Shown here: positions 47,795 through 56,345 of the stretch, piece after piece | How the letters are laid out: the number at the start of each line of letters is the position of its first letter | Numbering within the stretch: the first letter of the stretch is position 1 | Assembly (NCBI RefSeq): GCF_008630635.1 | Contig: NZ_CP043869.1 | Location: 1,674,001-1,738,000, forward strand | Direction of reading: 5' to 3' | Length of the DNA: 64,000 bases | Source: Neptunomonas concharum | Lineage (GTDB): Bacteria; Pseudomonadota; Gammaproteobacteria; Pseudomonadales; Balneatricaceae | The notes under the pieces: generated by a model | What the model saw: only the letters and a program-made list of their open reading frames with translations | What the model was told of the DNA's origin: nothing | The model's database searches: none | Translations under genes and position numbers: made by a program

Positions 47795-48829
47795 TTGAAT
47801 AGAAGCTATTGGCAGCAAGCCGTTGGTGATACAGATAGAAATTATGCTGCGATATGCCTCAAGTGGGACGTCATACTAAATGGTCCTGGTTACGCTGGTT
47901 CATGGCCAGACTGCGCTAAGAAGTTAAGAAGCGATGAATGCTCCTCTAGGAAAGTGACAGACCTTAAGAGGTTTTCGGAAGAGATTAAAGATGGTGATAT
48001 TGTTGTTCTCCGTTTAGGAACTTCAACAATACTTGGTGTAGGTGTTGTTGTAGGTGATTATGAGTGGCTTGATTTATTTGGTGATGTAGATGGATGGGGT
48101 TTACAGCATGTTCGTAGAGTAAGTTGGTTATGGAAAGGACTTGATTCACCTAAAAACTTTGAGACCTATACTCTTAAGCAAGGTGATACAACACAAAAAC
48201 TTGATTCGCCGGTTGTCACTGATTGGATTGAATCATTGGCACTTGATTTCGACAATGCTCCACCACTAATCGAACTGCCGATATACGAAAGTAACACTGT
48301 TAACTTTGACTCTGTTTCAGAGTTTCTATTCGACAATGGGGTTTCTAGCAATTCGATCGATATTCTAAATAAAGAAATCGATGAATTGGTAAGGATTGCT
48401 AAATGGTATAACAAGTATGACAACCCATCGGAGTTTGAAACTGTTTCCTATTTGGCGGTTCCGTTACTTAGAGCGCTGGGTTGGACGCCTCAAAAAATGG
48501 CAATTGAGTGGAATAAAGTAGATATAGCCTTATTTAAGAGTCTACCAAGAAAAGACTCCAATTTAAGTGTCGTAGTGGAAGCAAAAAAGAAAGGAAACTC
48601 TTGTTTAACTGCATTTTCACAAGCTCAATCCTACGCGAAAGGAAAAGATAATTGCCGTAGATTGATAGTGACTGATGGATTGCGGTATGGAGTATATGTA
48701 AAACAAGAATATGAGTTCCGGCTTTACGCTTACTTTAATATTACTAACCTTAAGGCGAGTTACCCAATATATGAATGCTTTGGTGTAAATGAGGCTCTAA
48801 GAGCTATGACACCAGAGTGGAGTGAGTAA
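47795..48829 (+). CDS. Candidate PUA/EVE-like plus PD-(D/E)XK restriction protein
   Basis: 344 aa, no close characterised match recalled. Residues 1-125 include CLKWDVILNGPG, GDIVVLRLGTSTILGVGVVVGDYEW and FGDVDGWGLQHVRRV, with a beta-rich look like PUA-superfamily readers of modified bases (EVE, ASCH, YTH, SRA). Residues 205-310 look like the N-terminal nuclease of type I HsdR: E213/E215, D243 in KVDIALF, E262-A-K264 in VVVEAKKK, then a QAQSYA motif. A modification-dependent (type IV) restriction enzyme is the best guess. The start is TTG with a GGAG site 8 bp upstream; no in-frame ATG lies near. No methylase is adjacent. Confidence 0.65.
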   Translation: MNRSYWQQAVGDTDRNYAAICLKWDVILNGPGYAGSWPDCAKKLRSDECSSRKVTDLKRFSEEIKDGDIVVLRLGTSTILGVGVVVGDYEWLDLFGDVDGWGLQHVRRVSWLWKGLDSPKNFETYTLKQGDTTQKLDSPVVTDWIESLALDFDNAPPLIELPIYESNTVNFDSVSEFLFDNGVSSNSIDILNKEIDELVRIAKWYNKYDNPSEFETVSYLAVPLLRALGWTPQKMAIEWNKVDIALFKSLPRKDSNLSVVVEAKKKGNSCLTAFSQAQSYAKGKDNCRRLIVTDGLRYGVYVKQEYEFRLYAYFNITNLKASYPIYECFGVNEALRAMTPEWSE

Positions 48830-48913
48830 ACAGATCAAGGTATTGCAGCGGACAAGCTGCTAAATGCAGCGATACGCTTGGTCGGCTTTAGTGAATATTA
48901 AAAAGGATTGGAA

Positions 48914-49030
48914 ATGGATGCTGATAATTTGAATCAAGCTAATCCTCTGGGGCTTGAACCGAAAAGGGAAAAGTCAGGAAGTGACACATTCCGAAAGTAC
49001 AACTATGGTTCGCACGGGCGTTTCACTTAG
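48914..49030 (+). pseudogene. 38-codon ORF, possible 5' remnant of a DUF4297-type nuclease gene
   Basis: ATG 48914 to TAG 49030 with an AAAGGA site at a good distance. The protein ends in KSGSDTFRKYNYGSHGRFT. The GSDTFRKYNY part resembles the start of DUF4297/Cap4-like nuclease domains, where it normally continues YQ-x-HWAL. Here it stops, as if the rest was deleted. Similarity is by eye and short. The gap 48830-49102 otherwise holds only imperfect stems around 48838-48880. Confidence 0.3.
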
Positions 49031-49102
49031 GATAGTGAAGTGAGATCCAACCATCACGTAATGAATAAAGCCCTGCGCATTTCATCTACAAAACCGTTTA
49101 CT

Positions 49103-49735
49103 TCATGTAGCTGTATCGTTTCTTGCCGCTTCGAGCACAAGATGAACAATATGCTGAGCTAGCCCATCTTTCGGTTTGAAAAAGTCATCAAGCCCCGGTG
49201 ATACTTCATCTATCAAATGCCGGTAAAGCCCGAATGTTTCTAGCAATGAGATCAGGGTGATAACAGCAAAGCGAACATGGTAATCGGTGGCGGGTTTGTT
49301 GGCGGCGCGGCCGATAATCTCTGCCAAAAAGTGTGTTTCGGGTGTGAGGTGCTTTTCGGATACTGCCTTAAATTCGTGGCTCGGTTCTCGGCACTCTCTT
49401 GTGATCAGTGCCGTTCTCCAGTTTGATGTGGTTTGTTTTCTGTATTCTTTTAGTGCTTCTTTCGCGAGGATAAACAGCGCTTCCTTGGGGTCGAGTTTTA
49501 ATAACGCTGCTTTATCCTTGTCTGGTACCGAGTCTGCTTGGCAGGCATCCATCAGTGCTTCGTGGTATAGGGCTTCTTTGGTTCTAAAGTGGTAGTTCAA
49601 TGAACTTAGGCTGGCATTCGCTGCTTTAGCGATATCCCGAACAGTTACGCCGTTAAACCCTTTTTCTGCAAAAAGATGGCCTGCGGCTTCGATGAGTTTG
49701 CCGCGTGTTCGTTCAGAATCTCGTAGGGTTCCCAT
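49103..49735 (-). CDS. TetR-family regulator
   Basis: 210 aa. HTH at about 12-60 (LIEAAGHLFAEKGFNGVTVRDIAKAANASLSSLNYHFRTKEAL), then a helical C-terminal sensor domain like DUF1956. It is third in a leftward operon after a hydrolase and a GNAT gene (26-bp gap). The palindrome at 51507-51533 in front of the operon is its probable operator. AGAGGA precedes the ATG. Confidence 0.92.
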   Translation of the reverse strand: MGTLRDSERTRGKLIEAAGHLFAEKGFNGVTVRDIAKAANASLSSLNYHFRTKEALYHEALMDACQADSVPDKDKAALLKLDPKEALFILAKEALKEYRKQTTSNWRTALITRECREPSHEFKAVSEKHLTPETHFLAEIIGRAANKPATDYHVRFAVITLISLLETFGLYRHLIDEVSPGLDDFFKPKDGLAQHIVHLVLEAARNDTAT

Positions 49736-49761
49736 ATTTTTCCTCTTGCGTTTTTATGTGG

Positions 49762-50352
49762 TTAGTACAGCTGTTTTTCCATTACCGTCACCGATGAGAA
49801 TGGAAACCCATAAAGATCATCGAAAGGCCAAAGGGAGGTCTGTTTGCTTTCCACAAAGCCTAAGCGGTTATAGAGGGTTTTGGCTCGGTGGTTGGTGCTT
49901 GTCACTTCAAGTGTAATTCGCCGAATGCCATGGTTTTTCGAAGCTGTTTCGAGATAGTCGAGCAGTTGCGTTCCGGTGCCTTTTCCTCTCATGGATTCAT
50001 CCACTGCAATTCCGTCGATGTAGCATTCATCCTCTGCAGTTTCATGATGGAGTAAGCTCAAGCCTGCAAATCTGTATAAGCCTCCAGCCCAGCCATATTC
50101 TCTTATTATTGAACGGATAGGGGGGTTAAGAAAACCGCCTGCAACGGTCTGTATCCCCAATACGCCAACCAATTTTTGCTTATCAATAGCCACTAGGCAG
50201 CGATTCGCGGCCATACCATGCATAAGCACCTTCGCTGCCCGTTTTGAGTCGCCAAGAATAGGCTGGAGTTTATCTCTAAGCGCCTCAGTATAAAGCGTTA
50301 GGGCTGCTTTTTTATACTCTGGTGGTAGGCTGGCAAGGTATTGTAGGTTCAT
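49762..50352 (-). CDS. GNAT-family N-acetyltransferase
   Basis: 196 aa. Acetyl-CoA motif A is VDESMRGKGTGTQLLDYLE with the RGKGTG pyrophosphate loop, followed by a motif B region TSTNHRAKTLYNRLGF. Substrate unknown. AGGAAG precedes the ATG. It lies between the hydrolase and tetR genes. Confidence 0.88.
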   Translation of the reverse strand: MNLQYLASLPPEYKKAALTLYTEALRDKLQPILGDSKRAAKVLMHGMAANRCLVAIDKQKLVGVLGIQTVAGGFLNPPIRSIIREYGWAGGLYRFAGLSLLHHETAEDECYIDGIAVDESMRGKGTGTQLLDYLETASKNHGIRRITLEVTSTNHRAKTLYNRLGFVESKQTSLWPFDDLYGFPFSSVTVMEKQLY

Positions 50353-50407
50353 GTTGTCTTCCTAGCAGGTCGTATATTTTCACGGTTGCTCATAACTAGA
50401 TGGGTAA

Positions 50408-51478
50408 TTAGCCTTCTTGATCGGCGAACCGGTCTAGCCAAGCGGCCATACTATCCAGAAAGCCTTCCGCGAAGATGTCGTCACCGCCAAACCAAATACT
50501 AAGCAGCTTGAACCAAGCCTCAATCCCTTGGTGTGCGGGTTTGATGTCATTTGTCTTCATTAGGCCGTGATCGGCGCGGTCAAATATCCTAACCTCAAAG
50601 AAGGGCGCTGCTGATCGGTTGAGTTCGGCACGATAGGTGGCGGCGCTCGAAACCGGTTCGACATAGGCATCATGTGACCCAAACAGGGCCAGCACGGGTA
50701 CATTGATAGCTCGTAGATCTGCACGGACATCAACATACTGGTTACGCTTTGCAAAACCCCAGAAAGCTTCACTCATTGGTTCTGTGTTTGAGTCTTCGGC
50801 GATATGAGCCAGATAGGTTTGATAGGGTGCATCGTTTTGGAGGAGGGCGTCGATGCTTGCGGCGGCGCGCTCTTCCGCTTTGATCTCCTGCTCGCTCATG
50901 CCTTCCGCTTCCATACGCTTACGCCCCGAATAACGGGATTGCTCCATCCAATTTACAGCCCCCGAAACGGAGATCATAAAGGCGATATCTTCACGTTGGT
51001 TGGCCACTTTGGGCATAACCCAACCCGCTTGGCTGAATCCAATAAGGCCGATTTTTACGCTTTCAAACCCAGCTGTATTGCGTAAAAACTCAATAGCGGA
51101 GGAGGTTTCTGTAGCGCGGTCTTCCATTGATTGCGATCGCCAATCCCCACCAGAGCCACCAACACCCGGTTTATCCCATGAGAGAGAGCACCAGCCTTTT
51201 CGTGCAAACAAGCGCCAGATGGATTCGTAGTAGCCATATGCATCGCGGGGCGTATTACCAGACCCATGCACAAAGACCATGCAGGAAGTTATCTCCTTGA
51301 TGGTAGCCGGTAAGATCAGTACACCTTGCAGCGTGTTTCCGCCATGCATAAAGCGGATTTCCCGTCGCTCAAAGGGTTCCTCTTCGGCAACTGTGGTGAG
51401 CGCCCCCAGAGCGAGAACTGCGATTGCTAAGCCAGTAAGCAGGCGAGTCGTTATAGGGGAGCGGCGCTTGGCTGTCAT
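50408..51478 (-). CDS. Exported alpha/beta hydrolase
   Basis: 356 aa. The signal peptide ends near residue 31. Nucleophile Ser in GFSQAG, oxyanion region VFVHGSGNTPRD, Asp in FGSHDAYVEP and His in FDRADHGLM. It resembles dienelactone hydrolase-like esterases. First gene of the leftward operon with GNAT and tetR. Confidence 0.88.
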   Translation of the reverse strand: MTAKRRSPITTRLLTGLAIAVLALGALTTVAEEEPFERREIRFMHGGNTLQGVLILPATIKEITSCMVFVHGSGNTPRDAYGYYESIWRLFARKGWCSLSWDKPGVGGSGGDWRSQSMEDRATETSSAIEFLRNTAGFESVKIGLIGFSQAGWVMPKVANQREDIAFMISVSGAVNWMEQSRYSGRKRMEAEGMSEQEIKAEERAAASIDALLQNDAPYQTYLAHIAEDSNTEPMSEAFWGFAKRNQYVDVRADLRAINVPVLALFGSHDAYVEPVSSAATYRAELNRSAAPFFEVRIFDRADHGLMKTNDIKPAHQGIEAWFKLLSIWFGGDDIFAEGFLDSMAAWLDRFADQEG

Positions 51479-51506
51479 CGTACATTCCTTTTAGAGAAGT
51501 ATCTTT

Positions 51507-51533
51507 AGGTCAAATGTATGATACAAATGACCT
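51507..51533 (-). promoter_or_regulatory. 27-bp palindrome in front of the hydrolase-GNAT-tetR operon
   Basis: Arms AGGTCAAATGTAT and ATACAAATGACCT flank a central G; 11 of 13 positions are complementary. It lies 29 bp upstream of the operon's first ATG (51478), a typical place for a TetR operator overlapping a promoter. TetR autoregulation is inferred. Confidence 0.65.
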
Positions 51534-51611
51534 GTTAGACAAGCGTTTTGTTTTTAGTCAGTTTCAGACTATCTATTTGCTAAGGCAAAAAAAGCCTATA
51601 TGGATAAAGCG

Positions 51612-52430
51612 TTACTTCTGTGAAAGCTTTTGTACCATCGCTTTGAGTTCGTTGATCTGTTGGGATAGGTCTTCGATGGTTAGTTCACCATCGGCAAGTG
51701 CTTGATCCTTACGCACTTGGGCATGTTCCTCTTCCATTACGCTGACGACAATACCGATTACCATGTTCAAAAAAGCGAATGTGGTTAAGAAGATAAAGGT
51801 CAGGTAGTAGAGCCAACTGAAAGGGTAAACCGCCATGGTTTCGTACATGACATCGGTCCAGTCTTCAAATGTCATTACGCGGAAGAGGGTCAGCATGGCA
51901 ATCGATATATCGCCCCACAAGGTTTCATTGATCGTGGCGAAGAACGATGCGCCTACTGCTGCATAGATATAAAAGATGATAAACATCAATAAGATAACAT
52001 ACCCAAGTTGAGGTAATGCTTTAAGAAGGGAGTTAAGCAATAAACGTAACTCCGGTATGATGGATACCATTCTGAGCACGCGGAAAATACGTATCAAACG
52101 CCCAATGAGGGCCATTTCGCTGTCTTCGATAGGGATGATGCTGACAACAACAATCAGTGTATCGAAGAGGTTCCAAGGGTCTTTAAAAAAGGTGCGTTTG
52201 TTTGGTTCACCTAAAAATCGAATGGATATTTCGACTAAGAAAAACAGCGTGATCCCTGTGTCTAACCAGCCAATGGCGGTAAGAACGTGCTCGGGAATAT
52301 CATAGGTTTTAGCTCCGATCACCAGAGCAGAAAACAAAATGACAGAGACAACAAAAAGCTCAAAGAACTTATTACTGCGTAAGCGGAAGAAATTATCCTG
52401 AAGTTTGCTGTAGTTCATCATCCACATCAT
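51612..52430 (-). CDS. Voltage-gated ion channel of the NaChBac family
   Basis: About 272 aa. S1-S4 with a charged S4 (LIGRLIRIFRVLRMVSI), S5, pore helix, and selectivity filter TFEDWTD, then S6 (FLNMVIGIVVSVM) and a short C-terminal coiled coil (LTIEDLSQQINELKAMVQ). One 6-TM domain that must form a tetramer. The filter FEDW differs from LESW of NaChBac and NavAb, so ion selectivity is less certain. The start is ambiguous among ATGs at 52430, 52427, 52421 and 52418. Confidence 0.9.
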   Translation of the reverse strand: MMWMMNYSKLQDNFFRLRSNKFFELFVVSVILFSALVIGAKTYDIPEHVLTAIGWLDTGITLFFLVEISIRFLGEPNKRTFFKDPWNLFDTLIVVVSIIPIEDSEMALIGRLIRIFRVLRMVSIIPELRLLLNSLLKALPQLGYVILLMFIIFYIYAAVGASFFATINETLWGDISIAMLTLFRVMTFEDWTDVMYETMAVYPFSWLYYLTFIFLTTFAFLNMVIGIVVSVMEEEHAQVRKDQALADGELTIEDLSQQINELKAMVQKLSQK

Positions 52431-52489
52431 CAAGCTGTTAAAACGGACTGCACTTTACTGATATTTGATGATAAAGGGTAGAGGCTAAA

Positions 52490-54181
52490 TCACTTAGTTT
52501 CGTGGTATAAGGCTATATTGTTTCTGCCGTTATTTTTTGCCTCGTATAACGCTACATCGGCACGTTTGATAACGCCATCTAACATCTCTTCGGCTGAGTG
52601 AAATTCAGCTATCCCGATACTCACGGTGAGCTTAATTACTTTGCTATCTATTGTAATGCTGCTCTGAGCAACAGCTGAGCGGATACGCTCGGCAAACTCC
52701 GTCATCTTATGCGCTGCAGAATGAGGAAGTAATACGGCGAACTCATCACCTCCGATACGCCCTGGGATATCGCTGTTGCGTATGGATTCCCGAATGATAT
52801 TCGCTATCTGTTTGAGTACACGATCTCCTACATCGTGCCCATACACATCGTTTACTTCTTTGAACAGATCAATATCGATCAAAAGAACACTGTAGGTATT
52901 ATGGTAGCGAGTTGCCTGTTCATGCAGGAAACGGCCATGCTCATAAAACGCACGGCGATTATTTAATCCAGTGAGTACGTCGGTGCGGGCGTCTGTTTCG
53001 GCTTGTATCTTTGCATCATGCAAGGCTTGGGTGCGATCAGCTACTCGCTGCTCTAGCAGTCGCCTTTCTTGCATGAGGGCTTTAATAGCGCGTTGCCGCT
53101 TTCTATTCACGACAATCAAGATACTTGTCAGCACGGAGAGCAGGATGAGTAAAAACAGGGTAAGCGCTATTTCAAGTTGGTGCGTTTTCCAGAATGAGGG
53201 GGTAGAAAAGAGCAGAGTGGTTGTCTCAGGGAGTGTTTGTGTAGAAATTTGATGTTTTTTAAGCTGCCTTTCATCGAGATAGTAGCCATAGGCGTCTGAT
53301 AAATTGGGTTCTAGGGATATATTGTGAGCTTTTAAGAAAGCATGGCGAATAGCCATCGCGCCTAAGCGTTCTCCTGAGAGCAGATATCCACCCACTATGC
53401 CGCTACCCACAAGCGAGCGCCACAGTGAAAATATAGGTGCATTGGCGTTTTGTGCCAGCACATTGGCTGCTTGATAGGGGATATAGCTCACACCTAAGCT
53501 GTCTTTAAATACGAGTAAATAGAAGATGGCACTCTTGGGTGGCAACTTAGCGGTTTTTTCAATGAGCTGCGGCATCGATAAGTTTTCAAGATACCGAATA
53601 TCTAAATCAGTATTACTAAAGGCTTGCTTAAAACGTCGCAGCTGGTTCTTACCGCCTTCTGAGAAGGACTCTCCCACAACGTAAAGCTGTGTAGCGCCAG
53701 AGCGACGAATAGCTTCATTTACCGAGTTTATGTAATCCTCTTTCACTGGAATCACTACATCGTTTTCGCCGATGCTATCTTCCGAAATAAAATCACTATC
53801 AGGAAGATATACGCGGGGAGTACCTGGGAGCAGAGAAGGGTGCTCTATCAGAAACGAAACCGCAGGCAGGCTGTCGGCTATGATTAGGTTGATTGAGGAA
53901 GTCTGGTATTTGCTGTTTAAAAAGGTACTGAGGGCATCATGATTAAAGGCCTGATCAAATCGGTCGGCATCGAGATATTCGGCGAAAACTTCGTAGGGTT
54001 GCTCTCGACGGTCCAGTTCGGCGCGTATGCCGTTCTCTACGCTCAGCTGCCAAGGTAGTTCCTTACTCCATGAATTGATAATTAGCACCTTATAGGGGGT
54101 AATTCTCGCCGTTTCTGCTTTACTTGAACAGAAGGGGATTAACAACATGACCACCAAAAACCATTGTCTACCTTGACGCAT
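52490..54181 (-). CDS. Membrane diguanylate cyclase with periplasmic ABC-substrate-like sensor
   Basis: 563 aa. Signal peptide; periplasmic domain (about 24-335) like ABC substrate-binding PF04392 (YKVLIINSW, LIIADSLPAVSFL); one membrane segment (about 339-360); coiled coil; GGDEF domain (about 400-560) with DVLTGLNNRRAF and the active RIGGDEFAV. An RxxD inhibitory site (RNSD) lies five residues before it. Predicted to make c-di-GMP in response to a periplasmic ligand. Divergent from the REC/HD-GYP-like gene. Confidence 0.92.
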   Translation of the reverse strand: MRQGRQWFLVVMLLIPFCSSKAETARITPYKVLIINSWSKELPWQLSVENGIRAELDRREQPYEVFAEYLDADRFDQAFNHDALSTFLNSKYQTSSINLIIADSLPAVSFLIEHPSLLPGTPRVYLPDSDFISEDSIGENDVVIPVKEDYINSVNEAIRRSGATQLYVVGESFSEGGKNQLRRFKQAFSNTDLDIRYLENLSMPQLIEKTAKLPPKSAIFYLLVFKDSLGVSYIPYQAANVLAQNANAPIFSLWRSLVGSGIVGGYLLSGERLGAMAIRHAFLKAHNISLEPNLSDAYGYYLDERQLKKHQISTQTLPETTTLLFSTPSFWKTHQLEIALTLFLLILLSVLTSILIVVNRKRQRAIKALMQERRLLEQRVADRTQALHDAKIQAETDARTDVLTGLNNRRAFYEHGRFLHEQATRYHNTYSVLLIDIDLFKEVNDVYGHDVGDRVLKQIANIIRESIRNSDIPGRIGGDEFAVLLPHSAAHKMTEFAERIRSAVAQSSITIDSKVIKLTVSIGIAEFHSAEEMLDGVIKRADVALYEAKNNGRNNIALYHETK

Positions 54182-54298
54182 TGAGCTTTCACCCCTGATG
54201 TTTTAGAAGCTGTTGAGTGACGCTTGATAAGTGTAGACCAAACGGAGACAGTTTGTGAATGCAAGCTGAATGCTCTCGAAAGTAGGATGTAAATCAGG

Positions 54299-55567
54299 AT
54301 GGATTATCAGAATAACCGTTTGCTGCTTGTTGATGAAGATAAGTCTGTACTCGACCTTTTAATTGGTCTTCTTACACCTTTAGGGTGCGAGATTTTATCG
54401 GCGACTTCGCCACTAGAAGCCTTGAAACTCTTGGAATCATCACCTGCTGATATGATTTTAAGTGAGATTCATTTATATGAAATGGAAGGGGAGTGTTTTC
54501 TTGAAGAGTTATCTCAACGCTATCCTGATACAGAGCGTGTGGTCATAACTGCAAACTCAGACTCTCAATCGATCATCGATGCTATTAACAAAGGGAAAGT
54601 GAGTCGGTTTTTACTGAAGCCTTTAGATGCGGCTCAAGTTGAACGCGTCGTGATTAAGGGGTTTGAGCTGGCTGCACTTAAAAGGGAGGTTGAAAAGCAG
54701 CATCAAGAGCTACAGCAACTCAATCAGACACTTGAAGCAAAGATTACGGAACGTACCCAGCAGCTTAAAAATGCTAACGAGCAAATTAAAAACAGCTATC
54801 GCTCCGTTGTTCGTATGTTTTCGACGCTAACAGCGAGGCGCATGGGCGTTAAGGTGACACAACTAAACATGCAACTTAACCAGATGCTGCTTGAGGTCGC
54901 AAAAAGAGCAGGTATTGAGGGAAAGGACTTAAAGCGCCTGTTCTATGCATGGCAGCTGCGTCATATCGGTAAGTTGAGCTTCCCTGATGAGTTATTACAC
55001 ACCCCGTATCTACTGCTTAGCCCAAATCAGCAAAGGGCGTTTCAAGAGCACCCTGTCTTTGCCCAGACGGCTTGTATGATGGTAAAGCCGCTTTATTTAT
55101 CAGGTAAAATAATCCTTCAGCATAAAGAATACTTAGATGGAAGCGGTTACCCGAAAGGCTTGGTGGCTGAGCAGATTGATCTTCGTGCACAAGTTATTTG
55201 TCTGATGAATGACTACGTTGAGTTAATTACAGGATTGTATTCTGAACGGGTTTATAGCACTCATGAAGCAATTGATTATCTTAGTGAAAAAGCAACGGAG
55301 CGCTATAACCAAACACTTGTTGGTTTCCTGACTGAAGCTATTAGTGCACTTGCCAAACAGGGCGAAGCAATCTCAGATCAGCGCATCACGAGTATCGATT
55401 TAACACCGAATATGCGTTTAAGTCGTGACTTGATTAGTGCTTCAGGAATACTTTTGCTTAGTGCAGACCAAACTTTAGATGGGGTTTTGATCGAGAGAAT
55501 AAGAGAGATGGAGTTTAACCTGAACGAGATATTTGAGATCTTTGTGTCCAGAAAGGGAGGGTTTTGA
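54299..55567 (+). CDS. Receiver plus HD-GYP-like protein with altered active-site residues
   Basis: 422 aa. The receiver domain (1-120) keeps D12-E13-D14, T84 and K107, but the phosphoacceptor Asp is replaced by Glu56 (ILSEIHL). A coiled coil (122-165) is followed by an HD-GYP-like domain (170-400). The HD dyad is RH (LRHIGK, 221-222), the later HH is QH (274-275), while GSGYP remains. Loss of HD would remove metal ligands, so c-di-GMP hydrolysis is unlikely; a binding or scaffold role is more probable. Glu56 may mimic a phosphorylated state. Divergent to the GGDEF gene at 54181. Confidence 0.85.
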   Translation: MDYQNNRLLLVDEDKSVLDLLIGLLTPLGCEILSATSPLEALKLLESSPADMILSEIHLYEMEGECFLEELSQRYPDTERVVITANSDSQSIIDAINKGKVSRFLLKPLDAAQVERVVIKGFELAALKREVEKQHQELQQLNQTLEAKITERTQQLKNANEQIKNSYRSVVRMFSTLTARRMGVKVTQLNMQLNQMLLEVAKRAGIEGKDLKRLFYAWQLRHIGKLSFPDELLHTPYLLLSPNQQRAFQEHPVFAQTACMMVKPLYLSGKIILQHKEYLDGSGYPKGLVAEQIDLRAQVICLMNDYVELITGLYSERVYSTHEAIDYLSEKATERYNQTLVGFLTEAISALAKQGEAISDQRITSIDLTPNMRLSRDLISASGILLLSADQTLDGVLIERIREMEFNLNEIFEIFVSRKGGF

Positions 55568-55603
55568 ATCATGGTCCAAAACCCTAGCCCTATGCTTTAC
55601 ACT

Positions 55604-56158
55604 TTACAGGCCGTAATGCTTCTTAAATTTTTCCATAAGCATCACAGGTTTGTGCTTTTTGTTATGCTTATTTAGTACATAAACAACCGTCTGTTTTTCA
55701 GGGCCAGATCCAATATCTGTATAACGATAGGGAGCTTCACCAACCATACGCATGGCTTTCATGTCATCAAGGCTATCAAAAACATATAAACGCCCATCTT
55801 CAGCACGTATCTCACCATAAAACTCTTCTGCCGCTAACATTGTACCCTTAAACATCTCTTCGGATGCGATGCCGCTTAGCTTCTTCTTGTCTTCACTGCG
55901 CAAACCGTACACTAAGGTTTCACCTTTAGGGCCTCCACCAATGATCACTTTACGATAAGATGTTTCACCAACCGTGAGAAACTCCTGATAAACCTTGAAG
56001 TCATCAAAGATATAGTAGCGGCCTTCATGCGCAACTTCGAAAAGGTCTTGATTGTTCATTTTTGGCTTGGTGTCAGCCTCTTTCACGTTAGCTGACTGGC
56101 AGCCAGACAAACCGATGAGCGCGCTGGTTACAAGAATTCCTGCTAAGTGCTTTTTCAT
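55604..56158 (-). CDS. Lipoprotein with two repeats
   Basis: 184 aa. Lipobox LSGC with Cys at 20. Two ~55-residue repeats are visible: EGRYYIFDDFKVYQEF...VGETSYRKVIIGGGPKGETLVYGL and EDGRLYVFDSLDDMKAM...VGEAPYRYTDIGSGPEKQTVVYVL. Function unknown; the duplication suggests a two-domain binding protein. Confidence 0.8.
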   Translation of the reverse strand: MKKHLAGILVTSALIGLSGCQSANVKEADTKPKMNNQDLFEVAHEGRYYIFDDFKVYQEFLTVGETSYRKVIIGGGPKGETLVYGLRSEDKKKLSGIASEEMFKGTMLAAEEFYGEIRAEDGRLYVFDSLDDMKAMRMVGEAPYRYTDIGSGPEKQTVVYVLNKHNKKHKPVMLMEKFKKHYGL

Positions 56159-56345
56159 TTTATCGTTTCCTGATTGATTGAAAGTCAGCGCCGAACCATA
56201 ACGATAAAATATGACAAAATAATGTTAAACAAGCAGTAATCATCTTACCGAGGGTAAGTCTCATGCTTATCTGAGTGTACAGTATTACCTTTTTCGATTA
56301 ACCTCTACTGACTCCTTCGTCCTATCCAAGAAGTAAAAAAGAATA

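Noticed and set aside
48838-48880. attC-like or terminator stem after the PUA/PD-(D/E)XK gene
   Set aside because: Imperfect stem, no GTTRRRY end and no T run.
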